Positions 34,976 through 42,882 of a DNA stretch of 64,000 bases are shown piece by piece. Numbering within the stretch: the stretch's first letter is position 1; each line of letters begins with the position of its first letter. Below the pieces are notes generated by a model. That model was given only the letters and a program-made list of their open reading frames with translations, searched no databases and was not told the DNA's origin. Source of the DNA: a candidate division KSB1 bacterium (GTDB lineage Bacteria > Zhuqueibacterota > Zhuqueibacteria > JANLFK01 > Oleimicrobiaceae). Both the position numbers and the translations under genes were made by a program. Location of the stretch: the NCBI GenBank assembly GCA_034506335.1, contig JAPDPR010000009.1, forward strand, positions 1 to 64,000, in the 5' to 3' direction.

Positions 34976-36295
34976 GTGAACAGGCTCTTTGGCATAAGGC
35001 GCGAGGACAAGAACCGCTGGGAGCGGCGGGTACCATTGACGCCCCACCATGTCCAGGCTCTTTGTGCAGAACATGGCCTGCAGTGTGTGGTGCAGAGCTC
35101 GCCGATCCGTGTGTTTAGCGACGAGCAGTACCGGGAACTTGGTATCGAGGTCGCAGAGGATATCGGCCACTGTCCGGTGGTTTTCGCCGTGAAGGAAATC
35201 CCGGCCGAGTTTTTCCGGCCTGGCGGTACCTATGTGTTCTTTGCTCATGTGATAAAGGGGCAGAAGCACAACATGTCCATGTTGCGCCGTCTAATGGAGC
35301 TGGGGTGCACGCTTATTGACTATGAGCGTATCGTGGACGAGAGCGGAAAGCGGCTCATTTTCTTCGGTCGACACGCCGGGCTTGCCGGCATGATTGACAC
35401 TTTATGGGCCCTAGGGCAGCGCCTCGCTTACGAGGGTCTTGACACGCCCTTTGCGGCGCTACAGCCGGCACACCGCTACCCTACTTTGCAAGAGGCCAAA
35501 GAGGCTGTCCAGCGCGTGGGAGAGGCAATCGCAACCACTGGGCTCCCCGAGGGCTTGGTTCCTTTCGTGTGCGGTTTTGCCGGGTATGGGCATGTGTCCC
35601 AGGGAGCACAGGAGATCTTCGATCTTCTGCCCCATCGCAAGATCTCGCCTTCCCAGCTGCTGGAGCTGCAAGAAGATGGATGGTGTGGCGCCAGGACGCT
35701 TTACAAGGTCGTCTTTCGTGAAGAAGATATGGTGAGACCCGTGATGCCAAATGGGCGCTTCGAACTGCAGGACTACTACTGCCACCCGGAACGATACGAA
35801 GGGCGGTTTGCAGAATACGTACCCCAGTTGTCGGTGCTGGTCAATGGCATCTATTGGGATGCGCGCTACCCGCGGCTGGTGACCAAACAGGACCTGCGTG
35901 CTCTGTTCTCGCGGAACGAACGACCTCGCCTGCGCGTCATCGGCGATATATCCTGCGATGTGGAAGGCTCCATCGAGTGCACGCTGCGGGCCACTACCCC
36001 AGACGACCCGATTTTTGTATATGACCCCCTTACGGAAACCATCACTCCGGGGCACCAGGGTCGCGGCGTGGTGGTGCTGGCCGTGGATAACCTGCCGTGT
36101 GAGCTCCCCCGCGCTGCGTCGGTCTACTTTAGCGGCGTGCTCAAGGAGTATGTGCCGGCCATCGTCACCGCCAACTACGAGGTGAGCTTTGACGAGCTGG
36201 CGCTTCCGCCGGAAATCAAGCGAGCGGTCATCGTACATCGTGGCACGCTGACGCCTGACTATCGGTATCTGGAGCAGTACGTGGCAAACCCATAG
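34976..36295 (+). CDS. Lysine-ketoglutarate reductase (saccharopine-forming)
   Basis: 439 residues, GTG start 22 bases after the ALDH gene. The N-terminus (FGIRREDKNRWERRVPLTPHHV) is the alanine dehydrogenase/PNT-type domain seen in the LKR half of AASS. Further matches are PGGTYVFFAHVIKGQKHNMSML, DYERIVDESGKRLIFFGRHAGLAGM and the C-terminal DISCDVEGSIECTLRATTPDDPIFVYDP. It condenses lysine with 2-oxoglutarate to saccharopine using NADPH. In animals and plants this domain is fused to saccharopine dehydrogenase; here it is a separate protein encoded by the preceding gene of the pair. Confidence 0.92.
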   Translation: MNRLFGIRREDKNRWERRVPLTPHHVQALCAEHGLQCVVQSSPIRVFSDEQYRELGIEVAEDIGHCPVVFAVKEIPAEFFRPGGTYVFFAHVIKGQKHNMSMLRRLMELGCTLIDYERIVDESGKRLIFFGRHAGLAGMIDTLWALGQRLAYEGLDTPFAALQPAHRYPTLQEAKEAVQRVGEAIATTGLPEGLVPFVCGFAGYGHVSQGAQEIFDLLPHRKISPSQLLELQEDGWCGARTLYKVVFREEDMVRPVMPNGRFELQDYYCHPERYEGRFAEYVPQLSVLVNGIYWDARYPRLVTKQDLRALFSRNERPRLRVIGDISCDVEGSIECTLRATTPDDPIFVYDPLTETITPGHQGRGVVVLAVDNLPCELPRAASVYFSGVLKEYVPAIVTANYEVSFDELALPPEIKRAVIVHRGTLTPDYRYLEQYVANP

Positions 36296-36318
36296 AGGAA
36301 CGGCTGGAGGAAATTGGT

Positions 36319-37653
36319 ATGCAGAATGTTCTAATTCTTGGCGCAGGTCTGGTGGCGCGGCCGCTGGTTCGGTACCTCTTAGATCAGCCAGGGCTGAAGG
36401 TGACAGTAGCGAGCCGCACGGTGGCGAAGGCTGAGGCCCTCATTGAGGGACATCCGCGCGGCGTGGCAGAAGCCTTGTTGGTGGACGACGAGGCTCATTT
36501 GGATGCGCTTGTGGCAGGGTGCGACCTCGCCATCAGCATGGTCCCGTACACGTACCATGTCGTGGTCGCCAAGCACTGCATCAAGCACAAGAAGCACATG
36601 GTGACCACCTCCTATGTGAGCGATGCCATGGCCGCCCTGGATGGCGAAGCAAAAGCAGCCGGCATCACCATCCTCAATGAGCTGGGCTTAGACCCGGGCA
36701 TCGATCACATGTCGGCAATGCGTATCATCGACGGTGTGCACAGTAGGGGCGGACAGATCGTGAGTTTTGAGTCCTGCTGCGGCGGACTCCCCGCACCGGA
36801 AGCCAACGACAATCCCTTTGGGTACAAGTTTTCCTGGAGCCCGCGGGGCGTAGTCATGGCCGGTCGCAATGCCGCCAAGTACCTGAAAGACGGCAAGGTG
36901 GTCGAAATACCTGGCGAGGCACTCTTTGACCACTACTGGACAAGGAAGGTAGATACCCTGGGTGAGCTGGAAGTCTATCCTAACCGCAACTCCTTGCCGT
37001 ACATTAACACCTATGGCATCCAGGAGACCAAGACTATGTTCCGGGGCACCTTCCGGAATCTGGGGTGGTGCAAGACAATGAAAAAGATTGTCGAGCTTGG
37101 TATGCTTGACGATAAGGTTCGCAAAGTGAAGGGGATGACGTTTGCGGATCTCACCCGCCAACTCGTGGGTGCGGCGCCTGGGAAAGACCTACGGGCAGCG
37201 GCTGCCGAATTCCTGAAACTACCGGTCGACTCGGATGTTATGCACAGGCTGGAGTGGCTGGGGCTGTTCAGCAGTGATCCGCTACCAATGGAAGAAGGCT
37301 CCAACCTTGATATTCTGGCGGCGCGCATGCTGCAGAAGATGGCCTATCGTCCCAATGAGAGGGACATGATCGTTCTTGTACACGACTTTGTAGCCGATTT
37401 TCCCAAAGAGAAGCGTCGGGAAAAAATCACCTCCAGCCTCATTGACTTTGGGATACCGGGCGGTGATTCCTCTATGTCGCGTACGGTGGGATTACCGGCC
37501 GCCATCGGCGCGCGCTACATTTTGGAAGGCAAGATCACCAGGAAGGGTGTGATCATTCCGGTGTGGCCGGAGATCTATGTGCCCATCCTCAACGAGCTGG
37601 AGAAGCTGGGCATCAAGTGTAAGGAGAGTACTGAAGTCCTCAGGCCGGCGTAG
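36319..37653 (+). CDS. Saccharopine dehydrogenase (glutamate-forming)
   Basis: 444 residues, with GGAGG before the ATG. The Rossmann start is VLILGAGLVARPLVRYL. It continues with AISMVPYTYHVVVAKHCIKHKKHMVTTSYVS in outline, NELGLDPGIDHMSAM, CCGGLPAPEANDNPFGYKFSWSPRGV and the SRTVGLPAAIGARYIL substrate-site block, all typical of the SDH half of AASS and of yeast Lys9. It splits saccharopine into glutamate and alpha-aminoadipate semialdehyde, which the ALDH7 enzyme oxidises. It completes the pathway encoded from 33425 on. Confidence 0.95.
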   Translation: MQNVLILGAGLVARPLVRYLLDQPGLKVTVASRTVAKAEALIEGHPRGVAEALLVDDEAHLDALVAGCDLAISMVPYTYHVVVAKHCIKHKKHMVTTSYVSDAMAALDGEAKAAGITILNELGLDPGIDHMSAMRIIDGVHSRGGQIVSFESCCGGLPAPEANDNPFGYKFSWSPRGVVMAGRNAAKYLKDGKVVEIPGEALFDHYWTRKVDTLGELEVYPNRNSLPYINTYGIQETKTMFRGTFRNLGWCKTMKKIVELGMLDDKVRKVKGMTFADLTRQLVGAAPGKDLRAAAAEFLKLPVDSDVMHRLEWLGLFSSDPLPMEEGSNLDILAARMLQKMAYRPNERDMIVLVHDFVADFPKEKRREKITSSLIDFGIPGGDSSMSRTVGLPAAIGARYILEGKITRKGVIIPVWPEIYVPILNELEKLGIKCKESTEVLRPA

Positions 37654-37706
37654 GGAGGCATGCGGCTACTTTCAGTCCTGGAGGGTCAGTCGCGGTCGAG
37701 AAATTC

Positions 37707-38414
37707 GTGGTGGAGTCCGGGGTGCTCTATGTGGTGAGCACCCCTATCGGTAACCTGCGGGATATCACCCTGCGGGCGCTGGATGTGCTGGGTCAGGTGG
37801 ACCTCATTGCGGCCGAAGACACGCGCCGCACGGCCGTGCTCCTGGCCGAGTACGGCATCCATACGCCCATGACCAGCTACCACGAATACAACCGGGCGCG
37901 GAAGGCACCGCAGCTTATCGCGCGCCTGCAGAGTGGCCAGTCGTTGGCCCTGGTTTCAGACGCCGGCACACCGGGCATCTCAGATCCGGGGGCGCACCTG
38001 GTGCGGGAGGCGTTGGCCAACGGCCTCAGGGTGGAGGCAATTCCTGGGCCTACGGCCTTGGTGACCGCGCTGGTTATTTCCGGACTGGCCACAGACCGGT
38101 TTGCGTTCGAAGGGTTCTTGCCTGCGAAAAAGGGGCGCACCACACGCCTGGAATCCTTGCGGGAGGAGACTCGTACGCTGGTCTTGTATGAGTCGCCACA
38201 TCGCCTCCTCCGCACCCTTCGCGACCTGCTGCGGGTGCTTGGTGACCGGCAGGCGGTAATGGCGCGCGAGCTGACGAAAAAGTTCCAGGAGGTCATCCGC
38301 GGCTCTCTCAGCGAGCTGGTGTCCACTCTCGAGCGCAAAAAGGTCAAAGGCGAGGTGGTGCTCATCGTGGCAGGAAAACCTCGAGGGGAGAGATTGGTCA
38401 AGGCCAGCGAATGA
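37707..38414 (+). CDS. rsmI: 16S rRNA (cytidine-1402-2'-O)-methyltransferase RsmI
   Basis: 235 residues of the tetrapyrrole-methylase fold. Conserved blocks: LYVVSTPIGNLRDITLRAL, DLIAAEDTRRT, YHEYNRARKAP, ALVSDAGTPGISDPGAHLVR, IPGPTALVTALVISGL, FEGFLPAKKGRT, LYESPHRLLRTL and ARELTKKFQEVIRG. It methylates the ribose of C1402 in the decoding centre. Adjacent GTG codons at 37707 and 37710 are both possible starts. Confidence 0.97.
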   Translation: MVESGVLYVVSTPIGNLRDITLRALDVLGQVDLIAAEDTRRTAVLLAEYGIHTPMTSYHEYNRARKAPQLIARLQSGQSLALVSDAGTPGISDPGAHLVREALANGLRVEAIPGPTALVTALVISGLATDRFAFEGFLPAKKGRTTRLESLREETRTLVLYESPHRLLRTLRDLLRVLGDRQAVMARELTKKFQEVIRGSLSELVSTLERKKVKGEVVLIVAGKPRGERLVKASE

Positions 38415-38438
38415 AAAGATGAAAGGTCTGTTGCGGTC

Positions 38439-39080
38439 ATGAAGTTCTTTATTCTGCCGCCGAAACTAAAAGAGGGGTTTCTCGACAGCTTGAACCCCCT
38501 GGTGCGGTGGCTAGTCAGGCTGGATTTGAACCCGAATTGGTTCACCACCTTTAGCTTGCTGGTGGGGGCCGCATCTGGCGTATGCTACGGGGCTGGACGC
38601 CTGCGCTGGGGCGGGGCCTTGGTGCTCCTGTGCGGGCTCTTGGACACCTTGGACGGCAAAGTTGCCCGCGCTACCAATCGTGTTACGCGATTTGGGGCAC
38701 TTTACGATTCAACCCTGGATCGCTACGCGGAGGTGATAGCCTTCTTCGGCATGGCGTTTTACTTTGTTGCACGCCAGCACCTTCTGGTGTCGGTGGCGAT
38801 CTGCGTGGCTCTGGCCGGCTCGCTCATGGTCAGCTACGTGCGCGCCCGCGCGGAGGGGCTGGGATTTGAATGCAAAGTGGGGCTGATGCAACGGCCGGAG
38901 CGGCTGGTACTCGTGGGGCTGGGAAGCCTGATCCATGAGTATGCGCTGATCGGGGCAATCTTTATCATCGCCGTGCTGTCCAACTTCACCGCAGCCCAGC
39001 GGCTCCATCACGTGTGGGCCGCCGATAAAGTGGCGCGTTCTCAGAGCATGGACAAGCCGGTGGACACCCCGAAAGCGTAG
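38439..39080 (+). CDS. CDP-alcohol phosphatidyltransferase, possibly phosphatidylinositol(-phosphate) synthase
   Basis: An integral membrane enzyme of 213 residues with about six helices. The diagnostic motif DxxDGxxAR-x8-GxxxDxxxD is present as LLDTLDGKVARATNRVTRFGALYDSTLDR, read in two parts. The family joins CDP-diacylglycerol or another CDP-alcohol to an alcohol. Because ino1 lies two genes downstream, the acceptor is probably inositol 1-phosphate, giving phosphatidylinositol phosphate as in Bacteroides and actinobacteria. That substrate call rests on context only; glycerol phosphate is the alternative. Confidence 0.85.
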   Translation: MKFFILPPKLKEGFLDSLNPLVRWLVRLDLNPNWFTTFSLLVGAASGVCYGAGRLRWGGALVLLCGLLDTLDGKVARATNRVTRFGALYDSTLDRYAEVIAFFGMAFYFVARQHLLVSVAICVALAGSLMVSYVRARAEGLGFECKVGLMQRPERLVLVGLGSLIHEYALIGAIFIIAVLSNFTAAQRLHHVWAADKVARSQSMDKPVDTPKA

Positions 39081-39131
39081 CGTGCCGGCCAAGGCCGGAA
39101 AACAGGTCTAAGGGAGGAGATGCAACGGTAG

Positions 39132-39503
39132 ATGTTTCGCGAAATGTGTAAATCGAAGATTCATCGCGCCCGCATCACGGACGCTAACTTGAACTATGAG
39201 GGGAGCTTGACGATCGATCGGCTGCTCATGGAGGCCGCCGACCTGCTTCCCAACGAGAAGGTGCACGTACTCAATCTCAATAACGGCAGCCGCGCCGAAA
39301 CCTATGTGATCGAAGGGGAGGCCGGCTCTGGCATCGTGTGTGCCAATGGGGCGTTAGCCAGGCACACGCATCCAGGCGACTTGGTGATTCTGCTTTCCTT
39401 CGCCTGGGTGCCCGAGGACGAGGCACGCACATTCCGCACAAAGATCGTCCACGTTGATGACCGGAATAGGGTTGTCAAGCCAACATCGCTTTCTGGCAAG
39501 TAG
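39132..39503 (+). CDS. panD: Aspartate 1-decarboxylase (proenzyme)
   Basis: 123 residues. The self-cleavage site is Gly24-Ser25 in NYEGSLTID, so the new N-terminal Ser becomes the pyruvoyl cofactor. Other conserved points are the start SKIHRARIT, LNLNNGSRAETYVI and the GDLVILLSFAW block. It makes beta-alanine for pantothenate and coenzyme A. GGGAGGAG precedes the ATG. It separates the CDP-alcohol transferase gene from ino1, although its pathway is unrelated. Confidence 0.97.
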   Translation: MFREMCKSKIHRARITDANLNYEGSLTIDRLLMEAADLLPNEKVHVLNLNNGSRAETYVIEGEAGSGIVCANGALARHTHPGDLVILLSFAWVPEDEARTFRTKIVHVDDRNRVVKPTSLSGK

Positions 39504-39534
39504 TGGTGTCATGGTTAGCAAGGGAGGAACGAAG

Positions 39535-40851
39535 TTGAGCAGCCAGCCAGTGGAAATCAAACAACCGCAGGGGAAGCTTGGGGTGTTGTTGCCGGGGCTT
39601 GGAGCAGTGGCGACTACGTTCATCGCCGGCGTGCAGTTGGTGCGCAAAGGACATAGTAAGCCTTTTGGCTCCCTCACCCAAATGGGCACTATTCGTTTGG
39701 GCAAACGCACGGAAAAGCGGGTGCCTAAAATCAAAGACTTTGTGCCGCTTGCCGAATTGGACGACCTGGTGTTCGGTGGGTGGGATGTCTTCCCCGACAA
39801 CTGCTATGAGTCGGCGCTGAAGGCGGGGGTGTTGGAGCTGAGCGACCTGGAAAAGGTGAAGGACGAACTTGCGGCTATTCACCCCTGGCCGGCCGTCTTC
39901 AGCAGGGACTATGTGCGTCGTCTTGACGGCCCAAACGTGAAAAAGGCGAGCACAAAGTACGAGCTTGCCAAGATGCTCATGGAGGACATCGAGCGCTTCC
40001 GCACTGAGCAGCGCCTGGACCGAATGGTGATGGTCTGGTGCGCGAGCACTGAGGTCTTCATGCGCCCCAGCGCTGTGCACCAGGACATCCGCAGCTTCGA
40101 GAAGGGCCTGAAGGACAATGACCCGGCCATCGCGCCCAGCATGATCTATGCCTATGCGGCCATCATGAGCGGCGTGCCTTTTGCCAACGGCGCCCCCAAT
40201 CTGACGGTGGACATCCCGGCGTTGGTGCAGCTTGCGCGGGAAAAGCACGTGCCCATTGCGGGGAAGGACTTCAAGACTGGCCAGACCCTGATGAAGACTA
40301 TCATCGCCCCAGGCCTGAAGGCGCGCCTGTTGGGCCTGGATGGCTGGTTTTCCACGAACATCCTCGGCAACCGCGACGGCGAGGTACTGGACGACCCCGA
40401 CTCTTTCAAGACAAAAGAGGAGAGCAAGCTGTCGGTGCTGGAGTACATTCTCCAACCGGACCTGTATCCGGAGCTGTACGGGAATTTCTACCACAAAGTG
40501 CGGATCAATTTCTACCCACCGCGCCGGGACAACAAGGAAGGGTGGGACAACCTGGATATCTTCGGCTGGCTCGGGTATCGGATGCAGATCAAAGTGGACT
40601 TTTTGTGTCGGGACAGTATCCTTGCCGCGCCGATCGTGTTGGACCTTGTGTTGTTCATGGACTTGGCGCAGCGCGCCGGGATGCATGGCATCCAGGAGTG
40701 GCTTTCGTTCTATTTCAAGAGCCCGATGTGTGCTCCTGAACTCTACCCGGAGCACGATCTGTTCATTCAGCTCATGAAGCTGAAGAATACTCTGCGCCAT
40801 CTCCGTGGCGAGGAGCTCATCACCCACTTAGGGCTTGAATACTACGACTAA
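39535..40851 (+). CDS. ino1: Myo-inositol-1-phosphate synthase
   Basis: 438 residues from the TTG at 39535, which has GGGAGGAA at good distance. ATG 39511 and TTG 39454 lack a binding site and would extend past the usual N-terminus. NAD binding: GVLLPGLGAVATTFIAGV. Other matches: GGWDVFPDNCYESA, VMVWCASTEVF, PFANGAPN, the catalytic-lysine loop GKDFKTGQT, and STNILGNRDGEVL. It isomerises glucose 6-phosphate to inositol 1-phosphate, the head group for inositol lipids. The form with GKDFKTGQT and this length is like the bacterial enzymes of Bacteroidota rather than the long eukaryotic one. Confidence 0.95.
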   Translation: MSSQPVEIKQPQGKLGVLLPGLGAVATTFIAGVQLVRKGHSKPFGSLTQMGTIRLGKRTEKRVPKIKDFVPLAELDDLVFGGWDVFPDNCYESALKAGVLELSDLEKVKDELAAIHPWPAVFSRDYVRRLDGPNVKKASTKYELAKMLMEDIERFRTEQRLDRMVMVWCASTEVFMRPSAVHQDIRSFEKGLKDNDPAIAPSMIYAYAAIMSGVPFANGAPNLTVDIPALVQLAREKHVPIAGKDFKTGQTLMKTIIAPGLKARLLGLDGWFSTNILGNRDGEVLDDPDSFKTKEESKLSVLEYILQPDLYPELYGNFYHKVRINFYPPRRDNKEGWDNLDIFGWLGYRMQIKVDFLCRDSILAAPIVLDLVLFMDLAQRAGMHGIQEWLSFYFKSPMCAPELYPEHDLFIQLMKLKNTLRHLRGEELITHLGLEYYD

Positions 40852-40863
40852 GGCCTGTTCCGC

Positions 40864-42225
40864 GTGCAACGCGCTGGTCACCTGAGGACCATCCTCAAAA
40901 CCGCGATGCCCGCCGTGGTGGATCTGTCCTCCCAGACCATCATGTGGACCATTGAGGCCATTTTGGTGGGGAGGCTTTCCGCCGCCGCCTTTGCTGGCGT
41001 GGCCATGGCTATCCAGATTGTGGTAGTCTTTTTCGCGGTTCTTCTCACCTTCGTGGTGGGTAGCTCGGTTGTTATCGCCCGGGCTCTCGGGCGCGGTGAC
41101 CGGTGGGAGGCCAATCATGTGCTTGGCCAGACCATGATCATCGGCGTGGCGGCGGCCTTCCTCTTCGCCGTGATCTGGTACTCGGGTGCCATCCACCTGT
41201 TCAAGCTGATCGGCAGGGCCGGTGCGGAGGAGGCGGGTCTGGCGGCAGAACGGGCCGGTGTCACCTACTTGCGTACGGTTGCGTTCTTTGCACCGTTGAT
41301 CGTCACCAATTTCATTGGGGTGGGTATCATCCGCGGTAGTGGCGACACAGGGCACTCCATGGTCATTAACATGGTGGTCAACGGGTTGAACTTGGCCCTG
41401 GCGCCATCGCTGATCTTCGGATGGTTCGGGTTGCCCCGTTTAGAGGTGCAAGGAGCAGCACTTGCAGTGGGCATTGCCCACTCGGTAGGGTTCTTTCTCA
41501 CGTTCGCACTGTTGCGGAGCCGGCGTGCGCGACTCTTTTTGCCCATGCGGGAATTCCTGCATCCCAACGGCGAAACTTTCAGGCGCTTGCTGCGCACCGG
41601 TCTGCCGGCAACGGTCGAGCAGCTGGCCACTTCGGTGGGCGTGTTATGTGTCATGAGCTACGCCGCCCAGCTGGGGTTGGCCACCCTGTCGGCGCATGCG
41701 GTCTTTGTTCGGGTGCAGGCAGTGCTGTCGATGGCCTACATGGGTTTCGGCCTGGGCGCGATGACCCTGGTGGGGATGGAGCTGGGTGCGGGGCACTCCG
41801 AGCGTGCCCTCCGCATCGCCCGCCTCTCCATGCTGGTTACGCTGGCTTTTGTAGTGACGGCCGCGGCGGGTCTGGTACTCTTCAGCCGGCAAATTATGTC
41901 GCTGTTCCTCACCAGACGTGAAACCGCGGTGATGGCCAAGGGCGCCATGGCCATTTGGGTATTTGCCCTGACACAAATCCCCAAGGCATTGCTGGGATCT
42001 GTGGCCGGGAGCCTGCGCGGCGCAGGTGATTTGCGCTTTCTGATGTGGTTGACTATCGTCTCTGTCCTCGTTTTCGAGGTCGGGCTGAACTATGTGGGGG
42101 CGTTCATAATAGGGTGGGGCCTTGTGGGTCTTTGGGCCGTGCACGGCTTTGGGGAGGTGACCCGGCTGGGGATCACCTACAGGCGCCTGCATGGCAATGG
42201 CGGCGAAGTGGCGCGAAGAGTGTGA
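40864..42225 (+). CDS. MATE-family efflux transporter
   Basis: 453 residues with twelve predicted helices in two similar halves. N-terminal parts include MPAVVDLSSQTIMWTIEAILVGRLS and SSVVIARALGRGD; the second half has TGLPATVEQLATSVG and MGFGLGAMTLVGMELGAG, matching the MatE repeat. Drug or metabolite export driven by Na+ or H+ is the family role; the substrate is unknown. It starts 12 bases after ino1 and ends one base before tmk, so the genes form one operon. Confidence 0.9.
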   Translation: MQRAGHLRTILKTAMPAVVDLSSQTIMWTIEAILVGRLSAAAFAGVAMAIQIVVVFFAVLLTFVVGSSVVIARALGRGDRWEANHVLGQTMIIGVAAAFLFAVIWYSGAIHLFKLIGRAGAEEAGLAAERAGVTYLRTVAFFAPLIVTNFIGVGIIRGSGDTGHSMVINMVVNGLNLALAPSLIFGWFGLPRLEVQGAALAVGIAHSVGFFLTFALLRSRRARLFLPMREFLHPNGETFRRLLRTGLPATVEQLATSVGVLCVMSYAAQLGLATLSAHAVFVRVQAVLSMAYMGFGLGAMTLVGMELGAGHSERALRIARLSMLVTLAFVVTAAAGLVLFSRQIMSLFLTRRETAVMAKGAMAIWVFALTQIPKALLGSVAGSLRGAGDLRFLMWLTIVSVLVFEVGLNYVGAFIIGWGLVGLWAVHGFGEVTRLGITYRRLHGNGGEVARRV

Positions 42226-42226
42226 A

Positions 42227-42850
42227 GTGGCAGGGCGGCTGATAACTTTTGAGGGGATCGACGGGGCGGGCAAGAGCGTGCAGGCGGCCGAGCTGCGCCG
42301 TTGGTTAGAAAGCGCCAAGCGCCGCGCGGCAATCATTGTGCGCGACCCTGGCACCGCTCCGATAGCCGAGCAGATCCGGGCGATCCTGCTTGATCCGGCT
42401 AACGGCGCCATCTCTCCGTGGACGGAGCTCTTGCTTTACGAGGCAGCGCGCGCTCAGCTGGTGGAGGAGTGCATTAGACCGGCCCTGGCCCGGGATATGG
42501 TGGTCATCTGTGACCGATTCTACGATTCGACCACTGCCTATCAGGGGTACGGAAGGCAGCTGGACCTGGCGAAGGTCACATTGGCCAACCGCCTCGGCGC
42601 CTGTGGTGTGATTCCGGACCTGACCATCATCCTCGACTTGGACGTGGAGGCGGCCCTGCAGAGGAAAGGGCGCGCGCCTCTTGATCGTTTGGAGCAGGAA
42701 AAGCGAGCCTTTCACGAGCGGGTGCGAAAAGGCTACTTGGAGATTGCCCGCGCGGAACCGTCAAGAGTCAAGGTGGTTCAAGGCGATAGAACTGTGCAGG
42801 CGATTGCCGAGGAGATCCGGCAGTTGGTGGACCGCGTGTTGGGGGAGTAG
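42227..42850 (+). CDS. tmk: Thymidylate kinase
   Basis: 207 residues from the GTG at 42227, one base after the preceding stop. The track of upstream in-frame codons to 42191 overlaps the MATE gene and is rejected because the P-loop must sit near the N-terminus. Walker A is FEGIDGAGKS, with the RDPGT block, the DRF motif in VICDRFYDSTTAYQGYGR, and LDLDVEAALQRKG. It phosphorylates dTMP to dTDP. The binding site ahead of the GTG is weak, so translation is probably coupled to the MATE gene. Confidence 0.93.
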   Translation: MAGRLITFEGIDGAGKSVQAAELRRWLESAKRRAAIIVRDPGTAPIAEQIRAILLDPANGAISPWTELLLYEAARAQLVEECIRPALARDMVVICDRFYDSTTAYQGYGRQLDLAKVTLANRLGACGVIPDLTIILDLDVEAALQRKGRAPLDRLEQEKRAFHERVRKGYLEIARAEPSRVKVVQGDRTVQAIAEEIRQLVDRVLGE

Positions 42851-42882
42851 GAGTCTATGGCTGTGTCATATGGAGGTGCACA

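Noticed and set aside
39475-40827. 450-codon minus-strand ORF over ino1
   Set aside because: Antisense of a well-supported enzyme; composition dominated by His, Gln and Val.
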